Positions 8,578 to 16,455 of a stretch of DNA of 46,938 bases are shown in pieces. The stretch lies in the NCBI GenBank assembly GCA_045561575.1, contig JBJKXM010000030.1:1-46938 (forward strand). The letters run 5' to 3'. This DNA comes from GCA-002715885 sp045561575. Lineage in GTDB: Bacteria > Bacteroidota > Bacteroidia > Flavobacteriales > BACL11. Made by a program: the position numbers and the translations under genes. Each line of letters starts with the position of its first letter. Position 1 is the first letter of the stretch. Below the pieces are notes generated by a model. That model made no database searches. It saw only the letters and a list, made by a program, of their open reading frames with translations, and had not been told where the DNA came from.

Positions 8578-9183
8578 ATGGCAAGATATACAGGACCTAC
8601 ATCAAGAATAGCAAGAAGATTTGGAGAACCAATTTTTGGACCAGATAAGGTTTTAGCAAAAAAATCATATGCTCCAGGACAACATGGTAACTCTAGAAGA
8701 AGAGGTAAGAAGTCTGAATACGGTGTGCAACTTGATGAAAAACAAAAGGCAAAATTTACATATGGTATATTAGAAAAACAATTTTCTAATTTGTACAAAG
8801 AAGCCTTAAGAAGAAAAGGAATTACTGGTGAAATTTTATTACAACTTTGTGAATTAAGATTAGATAATGTAGTGTACAGATTAGGCATTGCTCCAACTAG
8901 AAGAGCTGCTAGACAGTTTGTTTCTCATAGACACATTATGGTTAATGGAAATTTAGTAAATATTCCTTCTTATGCTTTAGGTGTTGGAGATGTAATTAGT
9001 GTTAGAGAACGTTCAAAGTCAATGGAAGCTATAAATAATTCAATTTCTAACAATAGTAATCAAATGGAATGGTTAGAGTTTAACCCTGATACAAAAACAG
9101 GAAAAGTTATTGCTTCACCTGAAAGAATACAAATTCCTGAAAATATAAATGAACAATTAATTGTAGAGTTATACTCTAAATAA
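8578..9183 (+). CDS. rpsD: 30S ribosomal protein S4
   Basis: At 201 aa this is the zinc-free form of S4: the N-terminal region lacks the four-Cys cluster. The S4 RNA-binding domain (residues about 90-155) reads LRLDNVVYRLGIAPTRRAAR, QFVSHRHIMVNG and VGDVISVRERS. S4 nucleates 30S assembly, and its position between rpsK and rpoA is canonical. Confidence 0.98.
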   Translation: MARYTGPTSRIARRFGEPIFGPDKVLAKKSYAPGQHGNSRRRGKKSEYGVQLDEKQKAKFTYGILEKQFSNLYKEALRRKGITGEILLQLCELRLDNVVYRLGIAPTRRAARQFVSHRHIMVNGNLVNIPSYALGVGDVISVRERSKSMEAINNSISNNSNQMEWLEFNPDTKTGKVIASPERIQIPENINEQLIVELYSK

Positions 9184-9201
9184 TAACAAATAAAATAAAT
9201 T

Positions 9202-10185
9202 ATGCAAATTTTAGATTTTCAAAAACCAGATGATGTAGTAATGATTAATGATGAAGCAAATGTTGGAAGCTTCGAATTTCGTCCACTTGAACCAGGTTAT
9301 GGTTTAACTGTTGGAAACGCTGTCAGAAGAGTATTATTATCTTCATTAGAAGGTTATGCTATTACATCAATTAAAATAAAAGGAGTTGATCATGAATTTT
9401 CAACTATTAAAGGTGTTGTTCAAGATGTTACTGAAATTATATTAAACTTAAAGCAAATTAGGTTTAAACAACAGATTGATAATATAGATGAAGAAAGTGC
9501 ATCAATTGTTGTTAAAAATCAAGAAACTATTACTGGTGTTGATATTGCTAATGGATTATCAAATTTTCAAGTATTAAATCCAGATTTTTTAATATGTGAA
9601 TTACAAAAAAAGGTTGAATTTGAGATGACTTTTACCATTTCAAAGGGAAGAGGTTATGTTTCAGCTGAAAATAATATTAATGAAGATGCTCCATTAGGAA
9701 CAATAGCAATAGATTCTATTTTTACTCCTATAAAGAATGTTAATTATAATATTGAAAATTATAGAGTAGGTCAAAAAACAGATTATGAAAAGTTAAATAT
9801 TAATATTACCACAGATGGTTCTATTGATCCAAAGTTAGCACTGACTGAAGCATCAAAGATTTTAATTCAGCATTTTATGCTTTTTTCTGATGAAAAAATT
9901 AATTTAGAGGTTGATACTGTTGATGATTTTGACGAAGATACACTTCATATGCGTCAACTTTTAAAAACAGAATTAACTGATTTTGGTTTGTCTGTAAGAG
10001 CACTTAATTGTTTAAAAACAGCAGAGGTATATACACTAGGTGAACTTGTTTCATTTAAGAAAAGTGATATGTTAAAGTTTAGAAATTTTGGAAAAAAATC
10101 TCTAACTGAACTTGAAGAACTTATAGATGAAAAAGGATTGCATTTCGGTTTTGATATTGCAAAATATAATTTAGATAACGAATAG
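9202..10185 (+). CDS. rpoA: DNA-directed RNA polymerase subunit alpha
   Basis: The 327-aa protein has an N-terminal dimerization domain with RPLEPGYGLTVGNAVRRVLL (residues about 27-46), a linker at about 230-245, and a C-terminal domain with LKTAEVYTLGELV and FGKKSLTELEELI, the helix-hairpin-helix region that binds UP elements and activators. It is complete and lies 4 nt before rplQ. Confidence 0.99.
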   Translation: MQILDFQKPDDVVMINDEANVGSFEFRPLEPGYGLTVGNAVRRVLLSSLEGYAITSIKIKGVDHEFSTIKGVVQDVTEIILNLKQIRFKQQIDNIDEESASIVVKNQETITGVDIANGLSNFQVLNPDFLICELQKKVEFEMTFTISKGRGYVSAENNINEDAPLGTIAIDSIFTPIKNVNYNIENYRVGQKTDYEKLNINITTDGSIDPKLALTEASKILIQHFMLFSDEKINLEVDTVDDFDEDTLHMRQLLKTELTDFGLSVRALNCLKTAEVYTLGELVSFKKSDMLKFRNFGKKSLTELEELIDEKGLHFGFDIAKYNLDNE

Positions 10186-10189
10186 TAAA

Positions 10190-10924
10190 ATGAGACACGG
10201 AAAAAAGTTTAATCATTTAGGAAGAAAAGCTGCACATAGAAAAGCTATGCTTGCAAATATGGCTTGTTCTTTAATTGAACATAAAAGAATTAAGACAACT
10301 TTGGCTAAAGGGAAAGCATTAAGAATGTATATTGAGCCACTGATAACAAAATCAAAAAATGATACTACACATTCAAGAAGAGTAGTGTTCAGCTATTTAA
10401 AACAAAAAGAAGCTGTTACTGAATTATTTGGTGATATTTCTTCCAAAGTTTCTGAAAGGAATGGTGGTTACACTAGAATTTTAAAACTTGGAAACAGATT
10501 GGGTGATAATGCTTCTATGTGTATGATTGAACTTGTTGACTATAATTCTGAATATACAACGGATAAACCAAAAACTAAAAAATCTAGAAGAAGTAGAAGG
10601 GGAGGTTCATCACCAATAAAAACTGCGGATCCTGTAGTTGAAGAAGCACCTACTGTTGAGGAAGTTCCTGCTGCTGAAGAAGTTGTTGAAGAAGCACCAG
10701 CTGTTGAGGAAGTTCCTGCTTCTGAAGAAGTTGTTGAAGAAGCACCAGCTGTTGAGGAAGTTCCTGCTTCTGAAGAAGTTGTTGAAGAAGCACCAGCTGT
10801 TGAGGAAGTTCCTGCTGCTGAAGAAGTTGTTGAAGAAGCACCAGCTGTTGAGGAAGTTCCTGCTTCTGAAGAAAAAAATCAACCTGAGGATGACGAAAAT
10901 GAAGAAAATAAAAAACAAGATTAA
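10190..10924 (+). CDS. rplQ: 50S ribosomal protein L17 with acidic repeat extension
   Basis: Residues 1-~125 are a normal L17 (MRHGKKFNHLGRKAAHRKAM, IEHKRIKTTLAKGKALR, ERNGGYTRILKLGNRLGDNA), which lines the region around the tunnel exit. The protein then continues to 244 aa, about twice the usual length. A basic stretch (KTKKSRRSRRGG) leads into five copies of a 16-residue acidic unit (VVEEAPAVEEVPASEE) and an acidic tail. Shorter Ala/Glu-rich tails on L17 are known in Bacteroidota; the regular repeat here is encoded by five 48-bp units. The role of the extension is unknown. It ends the ribosomal cluster ahead of a terminator. Confidence 0.96.
   Translation: MRHGKKFNHLGRKAAHRKAMLANMACSLIEHKRIKTTLAKGKALRMYIEPLITKSKNDTTHSRRVVFSYLKQKEAVTELFGDISSKVSERNGGYTRILKLGNRLGDNASMCMIELVDYNSEYTTDKPKTKKSRRSRRGGSSPIKTADPVVEEAPTVEEVPAAEEVVEEAPAVEEVPASEEVVEEAPAVEEVPASEEVVEEAPAVEEVPAAEEVVEEAPAVEEVPASEEKNQPEDDENEENKKQD
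10634..10873 (+). repeat. Five 48-bp in-frame tandem repeats in rplQ
   Basis: Five contiguous 48-base units, each encoding VVEEAPAVEEVPA(S/A)EE. Units 2, 3 and 5 are identical, unit 4 differs at the Ser/Ala codon, and unit 1 has a few changes (GTA for the first Val, CCT ACT for the Pro-Ala pair, Ala near the end). Because the unit is a multiple of three, gain or loss of copies keeps the reading frame. Confidence 0.97.
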
Positions 10925-10949
10925 ATTTGTTAAATTCTAATTTTTATTT

Positions 10950-10985
10950 AAAAGGATAGAGCTTTGTGTTTTGTCCTTTTTTTTT
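10950..10985 (+). terminator. Intrinsic terminator after rplQ
   Basis: A hairpin with arms AAAGGATAGA (10951-10960) and TTTTGTCCTTT (includes two G-T pairs) around the loop GCTTTGTG is followed by an uninterrupted run of T to about 10985. It lies 25 nt after the rplQ stop and before carA, so it probably ends the long ribosomal transcript. Confidence 0.75.
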
Positions 10986-11004
10986 AAATTTATTTTAATT
11001 TGAT

Positions 11005-12120
11005 ATGCAATACAGACAAAGAAAAAAAGCGATTTTATTACTAGAAGATGGAACTGTTTTTCATGGTTTTTCTGCTGGTAAGATAGGCTACGCTACAGGA
11101 GAATTATGTTTTAATACTGGCATGACCGGATATCAGGAAGTATTTACTGATCCATCTTATTTTGGTCAACTAATGATTACTACTAATGCACATATAGGTA
11201 ATTATGGTGTTAAGAAAACAGAAGTAGAATCCTCTGAAATTAGAATAGCTGGATTAATATGTAAAAATTTAAATCCAAATTTCTCAAGAGCTGCAGGAGA
11301 TGGAAACATTAATGATTATTTTATGAAAAATGATAAGGTAATTATTACTGATGTTGATACAAGAGCAGTTGTAAGACATATTAGAGATAAAGGAGCAATG
11401 AATGCAATTATTTCTAATGATGAAACTAATTTAGACACATTAAAAAAGATTTTAGATAAAGTGCCTTCAATGCAAGGCCTTGAACTTTCATCTAAAGTTT
11501 CAACAAAAGAAGCGTATTATTTTGGAAATGATCAATCAAAACACAAAGTTGCTGTATTAGATTTAGGAATAAAAACTAATATTTTAAGATGTTTAGCTGA
11601 AAGAGATTGTTATCTAAAAGTTTTCCCAATTAAAACATCATATAATGAACTAAATTCTTGGAATCCAGATGGTTTTTTTCTTTCTAATGGTCCTGGTGAT
11701 CCATCTGTTATGACTGAGGTTATAGATACAACAAGAGAGTTGACAAATGATGGTAAACCAGTTTTTGGTATATGTTTAGGTCATCAAATACTTGCTTTGT
11801 CTGAAGGGGTAAGTACCTATAAAATGCACAACGGACACAGAGGAATAAATCACCCAGTAAGAAATGTTTTAACTGGAAAATCTGAAGTTACATCCCAAAA
11901 TCATGGTTTTAGTATAAATCATGAGGATGTGAAAAATAATCCTAATATTGAAATAACTCACATAAATTTAAATGATGATACTGTTGAAGGAATCAGTTTA
12001 AAACACAAAAATTGTTTTTCAGTGCAGTATCACCCAGAGTCATCTCCTGGTCCATATGACTCAAGATATTTATTTGATGAATTTGTAGAAAGAATGATGA
12101 AGCATAAGAAAAATGGGTAA
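11005..12120 (+). CDS. carA: Carbamoyl-phosphate synthase small (glutaminase) subunit
   Basis: The 371-aa protein hydrolyses glutamine and passes ammonia to the large subunit for carbamoyl phosphate, feeding pyrimidine and arginine synthesis. The N-terminal domain (LLLEDGTVFHGFSAG, CFNTGMTGYQEVFTDPSY) is typical of CarA. The C-terminal class I glutamine amidotransferase domain has the triad C257 (GICLGHQ), H343 and E345 (QYHPESSPGP). carB is not in the window. The last eight bases overlap eno. Confidence 0.98.
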   Translation: MQYRQRKKAILLLEDGTVFHGFSAGKIGYATGELCFNTGMTGYQEVFTDPSYFGQLMITTNAHIGNYGVKKTEVESSEIRIAGLICKNLNPNFSRAAGDGNINDYFMKNDKVIITDVDTRAVVRHIRDKGAMNAIISNDETNLDTLKKILDKVPSMQGLELSSKVSTKEAYYFGNDQSKHKVAVLDLGIKTNILRCLAERDCYLKVFPIKTSYNELNSWNPDGFFLSNGPGDPSVMTEVIDTTRELTNDGKPVFGICLGHQILALSEGVSTYKMHNGHRGINHPVRNVLTGKSEVTSQNHGFSINHEDVKNNPNIEITHINLNDDTVEGISLKHKNCFSVQYHPESSPGPYDSRYLFDEFVERMMKHKKNG

Positions 12121-13402
12121 AATAAAAAATATTCACGCAAGACAAATAATTGATTCAAGAGGAAATCCAACTGTAGAAGCTGATGTCACTTTAACAGATG
12201 GTTCTTTTGGAAGAGCTGCTGTTCCTTCAGGAGCATCAACAGGAAAATATGAAGCTATTGAATTGAGAGATGAAAATCCATTGTTATATAATGGAAAGAG
12301 TGTTTTAAAAGCAGTTTCTAATATTAATAATATTATAAGTTTAGAACTTAATGGATTTGAGGTTGATAATCAACAAAATATTGATAATAAACTTCTTTCT
12401 GTAGATGGAACTGAAAATAAATCTAACTTAGGTGCTAATTCGATGTTAGCTGTTTCCTTAGCTTGTGCAAAAGCATCAGCTAATTATAAAAAACTTGATT
12501 TGTTTGAATCTATTTCACACAAAAGTGAGTATGAACTTCCAATACCAATGATGAATATCCTTAATGGTGGTTCTCATGCAGACAATAAAATTGATTTTCA
12601 GGAATTTATGGTTATGCCTGTGGGAGCAAAAACATTTTCACATGCATTACAAATGGGGACAGAAATTTTTCATTCTTTAAAGAATGAATTAAAATCAAAA
12701 GGATTTTCTACAAATGTTGGTGATGAGGGAGGGTTTGCACCTAATTTATCATCAAATAAAGAAGCTATAGAAATTGTTTTAAAATCTATTGAGTCTGCTG
12801 GTTATTCTCCTGGTAAAGATATATTTATAGCTATGGATGCTGCAGCATCAGAATTTTATAATAGTGATGAAAAAGTTTATCATTTTCATCAATCAACTGG
12901 AGACAAGCTTTCATCTTCTGAAATGGTAGATTTTTGGAAAGATTGGGTAAATAAGTATCCAATTATTTCTATAGAAGACGGTCTTGAAGAAGATGATTGG
13001 GATGCTTGGAAATTATTAACTGATAAAATTGGAAAAAATATTCAATTAGTTGGTGATGACCTGTTTGTTACAAATGTTAAAAAATTAAAAAAAGGGATTA
13101 ATGAATCCATTGCTAATTCCATTTTGATTAAGGTTAATCAAATTGGAACCCTTACTCAAACAATAGATGCAGTTAATTTGGCTCATGATAATTCGTATAC
13201 ATCTATTATGAGTCATAGATCTGGTGAAACAGAAGATACTACTATAGCTGATCTTGCAGTAGCTTTACAAACAGGTCAAATTAAAACAGGATCTGCATCA
13301 AGATCAGATAGGGTTGCAAAATACAATCAGCTTTTAAGAATTGAGGAAAAATTAGGTGAAAAAGCGTTTTTTACTGGAAAAGACTTTAAGTTTTTTAGGT
13401 AA
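12113..13402 (+). CDS. eno: Enolase (phosphopyruvate hydratase)
   Basis: The 429-aa enzyme interconverts 2-phosphoglycerate and phosphoenolpyruvate. Seen are ARQIIDSRGNPTVEADV (residues about 9-25), VPSGASTGKYEA, NVGDEGGFAPN (201-211), a metal-ligand Asp in AMDAAASE, IEDGLEEDDWDAW, the catalytic Lys in ILIKVNQIG (340) and SHRSGETEDT (367-376). The start overlaps carA by 8 nt (ATGGGTAA), so the two are likely co-translated. Confidence 0.99.
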   Translation: MGKIKNIHARQIIDSRGNPTVEADVTLTDGSFGRAAVPSGASTGKYEAIELRDENPLLYNGKSVLKAVSNINNIISLELNGFEVDNQQNIDNKLLSVDGTENKSNLGANSMLAVSLACAKASANYKKLDLFESISHKSEYELPIPMMNILNGGSHADNKIDFQEFMVMPVGAKTFSHALQMGTEIFHSLKNELKSKGFSTNVGDEGGFAPNLSSNKEAIEIVLKSIESAGYSPGKDIFIAMDAAASEFYNSDEKVYHFHQSTGDKLSSSEMVDFWKDWVNKYPIISIEDGLEEDDWDAWKLLTDKIGKNIQLVGDDLFVTNVKKLKKGINESIANSILIKVNQIGTLTQTIDAVNLAHDNSYTSIMSHRSGETEDTTIADLAVALQTGQIKTGSASRSDRVAKYNQLLRIEEKLGEKAFFTGKDFKFFR

Positions 13403-13418
13403 TTTTTTCTAAGATTAG

Positions 13419-13426
13419 TATATTTA
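13419..13426 (+). promoter_or_regulatory. Possible -7 element for gltA
   Basis: TATATTTA resembles the Bacteroidota -7 consensus TAnnTTTG, with the last base differing. It lies 7 nt before the gltA ATG, the same geometry as the better match before the DUF4293 gene. No -33 element is evident. Confidence 0.3.
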
Positions 13427-13433
13427 CAGGTAT

Positions 13434-14720
13434 ATGGAAAACACTGCAAAATTAAAGGTAAATGACGCTACTTATGAACTTCCAGTCATCGAAGGGTCTG
13501 AGGGTGAAATAGGAGTTGATATTAGTACTTTACGTTCACAATCTGGAGTAATTACTCTTGATAAAGGATTCAAAAACACAGGGTCTACCAAAAGTGCTAT
13601 AACTTTTTTAAATGGGGAAGAAGGTATTTTGAGATATAGAGGGTATTCAATTGAAGAGCTATCGTCTAAATCAAACTTTTTAGAAGTTTCCTTTTTATTA
13701 ATTTATGGAGAGCTTCCATCCAAAAAAGAATTAGAAGATTTTACAAATGAAGTTTCAACACATACTTTAGTTCATGAAGATGTTAAATCTATATTAGATG
13801 GATTTCCTTCAAGAGCTCATCCAATGGGAGTATTATCTTCACTAGTTTCATCTTTAACTGCTTTTTATCCTAAATCTTTAGATCCAAATAGATCATCAGA
13901 AGAAATAAATGGTACAATAGTTCGATTAATTGCTAAATTACCAACTCTTGCAGCATGGAGTTACAAAAATAGAATGCGTCAACCAGTTATTTATCCTTTA
14001 AACAAGTTAGATTATACAAGTAATTTTTTACGCATGATGTTTGGTTTACCAACTACCGAATTTGAAATAAATCCTATTATTGCTAAAGCTCTCGATAAGC
14101 TATTGATATTACATGCAGATCACGAACAAAATTGTTCTGCATCAACAGTAAGAATTGTTGGTTCATCTCATGCAAGTTTATACGCATCTGTTTCTGCAGG
14201 AATAGCTGCTTTATGGGGTCCTCTTCATGGTGGTGCAAACCAAGCGGTTATAGAAATGTTAGAAAACATAAAAAATGAAGGCGGAGATGTAAATAAATTT
14301 GTAGATAAGGCTAAAGACAAATCTGATCCTTTCAGATTAATGGGATTTGGTCATAGAGTTTATAAAAATTTTGATCCAAGAGCTAAAATAATTAAAAAAG
14401 CTGCAGACGATGTTTTAGGTCAATTAGGTATAAATGATCCCGTTCTTGACTTGGCAATGAAGCTTGAAGAAGTTGCATTAAAGGATGATTATTTTGTTCA
14501 AAGAGGACTATATCCAAATGTTGATTTTTATTCTGGAATAATATATAGAGCTTTAGGTATTCCAACAGACATGTTTACTGTAATGTTTGCTTTAGGTCGT
14601 TTACCTGGTTGGATAGCACAGTGGAAAGAAATGCGAGAAAACAAAGAGCCTATAGGCAGACCTAGACAGATCTATACAGGATATACAAAAAGAAATTATA
14701 CAGATATCTCAAAAAGGTAG
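13434..14720 (+). CDS. gltA: Citrate synthase
   Basis: The 428-aa hexameric-type enzyme condenses acetyl-CoA and oxaloacetate at TCA-cycle entry. Catalytic residues are H265 (GPLHGGAN), H307 (GFGHRVYKNFDPRAK) and D364 (PNVDFYSG). The N-terminal small beta domain (residues 1-60) is present as in Gram-negative citrate synthases. It follows eno after 31 nt and may have its own weak promoter. Its stop abuts the convergent helicase gene with no gap. Confidence 0.98.
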   Translation: MENTAKLKVNDATYELPVIEGSEGEIGVDISTLRSQSGVITLDKGFKNTGSTKSAITFLNGEEGILRYRGYSIEELSSKSNFLEVSFLLIYGELPSKKELEDFTNEVSTHTLVHEDVKSILDGFPSRAHPMGVLSSLVSSLTAFYPKSLDPNRSSEEINGTIVRLIAKLPTLAAWSYKNRMRQPVIYPLNKLDYTSNFLRMMFGLPTTEFEINPIIAKALDKLLILHADHEQNCSASTVRIVGSSHASLYASVSAGIAALWGPLHGGANQAVIEMLENIKNEGGDVNKFVDKAKDKSDPFRLMGFGHRVYKNFDPRAKIIKKAADDVLGQLGINDPVLDLAMKLEEVALKDDYFVQRGLYPNVDFYSGIIYRALGIPTDMFTVMFALGRLPGWIAQWKEMRENKEPIGRPRQIYTGYTKRNYTDISKR

Positions 14721-15932
14721 TTATTTCTTAAAATTCTTTTTCCAATTTTTTTTTCGTTTTTTCTTTTGTAGAATTTCATATTTTGGTCCATTTTCAAACC
14801 CCTGGGGTAGATTTATTTTTTCAATATTTTTTTCTATTAATTTTTCAATATTCATGAAATTTTTGGTTTGCTTTTCATTTATAAATGTAATAGCTTCTCC
14901 AGTTTTATCAGCTCTAGCTGTTCGTCCTATTCTATGAATATAATCTTCAGCATCATAAGGAACTTCATAGTTAATAACCAACTCTATTCCTTTTATATCT
15001 ATACCTCTAGATAAAATATCTGTTGCTACAAGCACTTTTATTTTTTTATTCTTAAAGTTTCTTAAAGTTTCTTCTCTAGAATTTTGGTCTAATCCTGAAT
15101 GGATATCACTGGCTCTGAAACCAGATTTATTTAGAGTTCTCTTAATTTCTTTAACACTTTTAATACTTGAAGCAAAAATTAAAACATGTTCAAGTTGTTT
15201 TTTATTTTTCTTTTGTAAAAGTAATTCTCTTACAAGTTTTACCTTTTGTTTGTCATATGCAAGATATGCTGATTGTTTAATTCCACTAGCTGGTTTTGAA
15301 ATAGCAAGGCTAATCTCTTGAGGTTGAAATAAGATACTTTTAGCTAATTTTCTAATTGTATTTGGCATAGTTGCAGAGAAAAGCAAAGTTTGTCTTTTCT
15401 TAGGTAATTTATTTACAATTTTAATTATGTCATCATAAAATCCCATATCTAGCATTCTATCTGCCTCATCTAGTATCAAATAATTAATAGTATTGGTATT
15501 AAAATAATCAAATTTGAGATGAGCAAGAAGTCTTCCAGGAGTACATATTATTATATCAGTTCCTTTTAAAAGTGCTTGTTTTTGATTTTCAAATTCTGGT
15601 CCTGTCCCTCCACCATAAATGGGGTATGAAGATGAATTAGTATAATATGAAAATCCTTCAATTTGCATATCAATTTGTTTTGCAAGTTCTCTTGTTGGTG
15701 TAATAATAATAGCTTTAACAGAATTATTATTTTTTTGTTCAGAGAGTAAGCTAAGGATTGGTAATACAAAAGCTGCAGTTTTTCCTGTTCCAGTTTGAGC
15801 ACAAGCAATTATATCTTTTCCTTCCAGAATTAATGGAATTGCTTTTTCTTGAATGGGAGTGGTTTTTTCAAAACCCATCATCTCTAATCCTTCCTCAAGC
15901 TCCTTTATAAGGCCTATTTGATTAAATTTCAT
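14721..15932 (-). CDS. DEAD-box ATP-dependent RNA helicase (RhlE-like)
   Basis: The 403-aa protein has the full superfamily 2 motif set: Q motif (FEKTTPIQEKAIP, 21-33), Walker A AQTGTGKT (45-52), PTRELAKQ (79-86), TPGRLL (131-136), DEAD (155-158), SAT (186-188), SRGIDI (308-313) and HRIGRTAR (333-340). The tail is short and very Lys-rich (KKKRKKNWKKNF). It probably unwinds RNA in ribosome assembly or turnover at low temperature, but the substrate is not identifiable. It lies 8 nt after marR on the same strand, so it is probably co-transcribed with that regulator. Confidence 0.95.
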   Translation of the reverse strand: MKFNQIGLIKELEEGLEMMGFEKTTPIQEKAIPLILEGKDIIACAQTGTGKTAAFVLPILSLLSEQKNNNSVKAIIITPTRELAKQIDMQIEGFSYYTNSSSYPIYGGGTGPEFENQKQALLKGTDIIICTPGRLLAHLKFDYFNTNTINYLILDEADRMLDMGFYDDIIKIVNKLPKKRQTLLFSATMPNTIRKLAKSILFQPQEISLAISKPASGIKQSAYLAYDKQKVKLVRELLLQKKNKKQLEHVLIFASSIKSVKEIKRTLNKSGFRASDIHSGLDQNSREETLRNFKNKKIKVLVATDILSRGIDIKGIELVINYEVPYDAEDYIHRIGRTARADKTGEAITFINEKQTKNFMNIEKLIEKNIEKINLPQGFENGPKYEILQKKKRKKNWKKNFKK

Positions 15933-15940
15933 TTTTTACT

Positions 15941-16369
15941 TTATTTGTATTCAGCAATTACCTTATTTATTTTTTTTAAAACATTAAAGAATACACTAAG
16001 TTCTTCATCATTACATTTTGAAAATACTTTGTTATTAAATTCAAGAACAACATTTTTTGCTATTTCTCTTGATTTTAACCCAGCTTCAGTTATATGAATG
16101 ATTGATTTTCTTTTATCAATTGGGTCTGGTTTTCTTTCTATTACTCCTAAATCTTCTAATTTATTTAATGATCTTGATAAGGATGTTGATTCCATACCCA
16201 TATTTGGCCCTAATTGTGTTGATGGTGTTCCTTCAAACATGTCTATGTTTAATACAATCATTGCAAGTGACATACTGCCCATATAATCAGATGCAGTTCT
16301 ATTGTACATCTTACTAATATTAAACCATGTTTTTCTTAAATTATAATCAATAGTATCTTCTGGTTCCAT
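15941..16369 (-). CDS. MarR-family transcriptional regulator
   Basis: The 142-aa protein has the MarR winged-helix layout: an N-terminal dimerization helix, recognition-helix region (MGMESTSLSRSLNKLEDLGV, residues about 78-97) and the wing ERKPDPIDKRKSIIHITEAG with the conserved D-x-R. It is divergent from an acyl-CoA ligase across a 28-bp perfect palindrome. MarR proteins usually bind such palindromes and repress both themselves and the divergent gene until a ligand binds. A fatty acid or acyl-CoA ligand is my inference from the neighbour. Confidence 0.93.
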   Translation of the reverse strand: MEPEDTIDYNLRKTWFNISKMYNRTASDYMGSMSLAMIVLNIDMFEGTPSTQLGPNMGMESTSLSRSLNKLEDLGVIERKPDPIDKRKSIIHITEAGLKSREIAKNVVLEFNNKVFSKCNDEELSVFFNVLKKINKVIAEYK

Positions 16370-16380
16370 TTTTTTTATTC

Positions 16381-16388
16381 CAAATATA
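16381..16388 (-). promoter_or_regulatory. -7 promoter element of marR
   Basis: On the minus strand the bases read TATATTTG, a perfect match to the Bacteroidota consensus TAnnTTTG, 11 nt before the marR ATG. Its upstream edge is 4 nt from the palindrome at 16393-16420, so a repressor bound there would block this promoter. Confidence 0.6.
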
Positions 16389-16392
16389 GTGT

Positions 16393-16420
16393 TTATAAGC
16401 TATGCATGCATAGCTTATAA
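16393..16420. promoter_or_regulatory. Perfect 28-bp palindrome, likely MarR operator
   Basis: Each half is TTATAAGCTATGCA followed by its exact reverse complement, with no spacer and no mismatch. It lies in the 86-nt gap between divergent marR (starts 16369) and the acyl-CoA ligase gene (starts 16456), next to the marR -7 element. Length, symmetry and position fit a MarR dimer site. The core also contains the shorter nested palindrome GCTATGCATGCATAGC. Confidence 0.75.
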
Positions 16421-16455
16421 TTTTTTATTTTTATACAATAAATAAAACACAAAAA

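Noticed and set aside
8352..8888. 178-codon minus-strand frame across rpsK and rpsD
   Set aside because: It lies wholly opposite two well-supported ribosomal genes, and its product has no recognisable features.
10610..10940. Long alternative frames on both strands through the rplQ repeat
   Set aside because: They are out-of-frame readings of the 48-bp tandem repeat and give repetitive Leu/Gln/Phe-rich products. L17 explains the sequence.
10995..11002. TTAATTTG as a -7 element for carA
   Set aside because: It misses the conserved A at the second position and ends 2 nt before the ATG, too close to be convincing.
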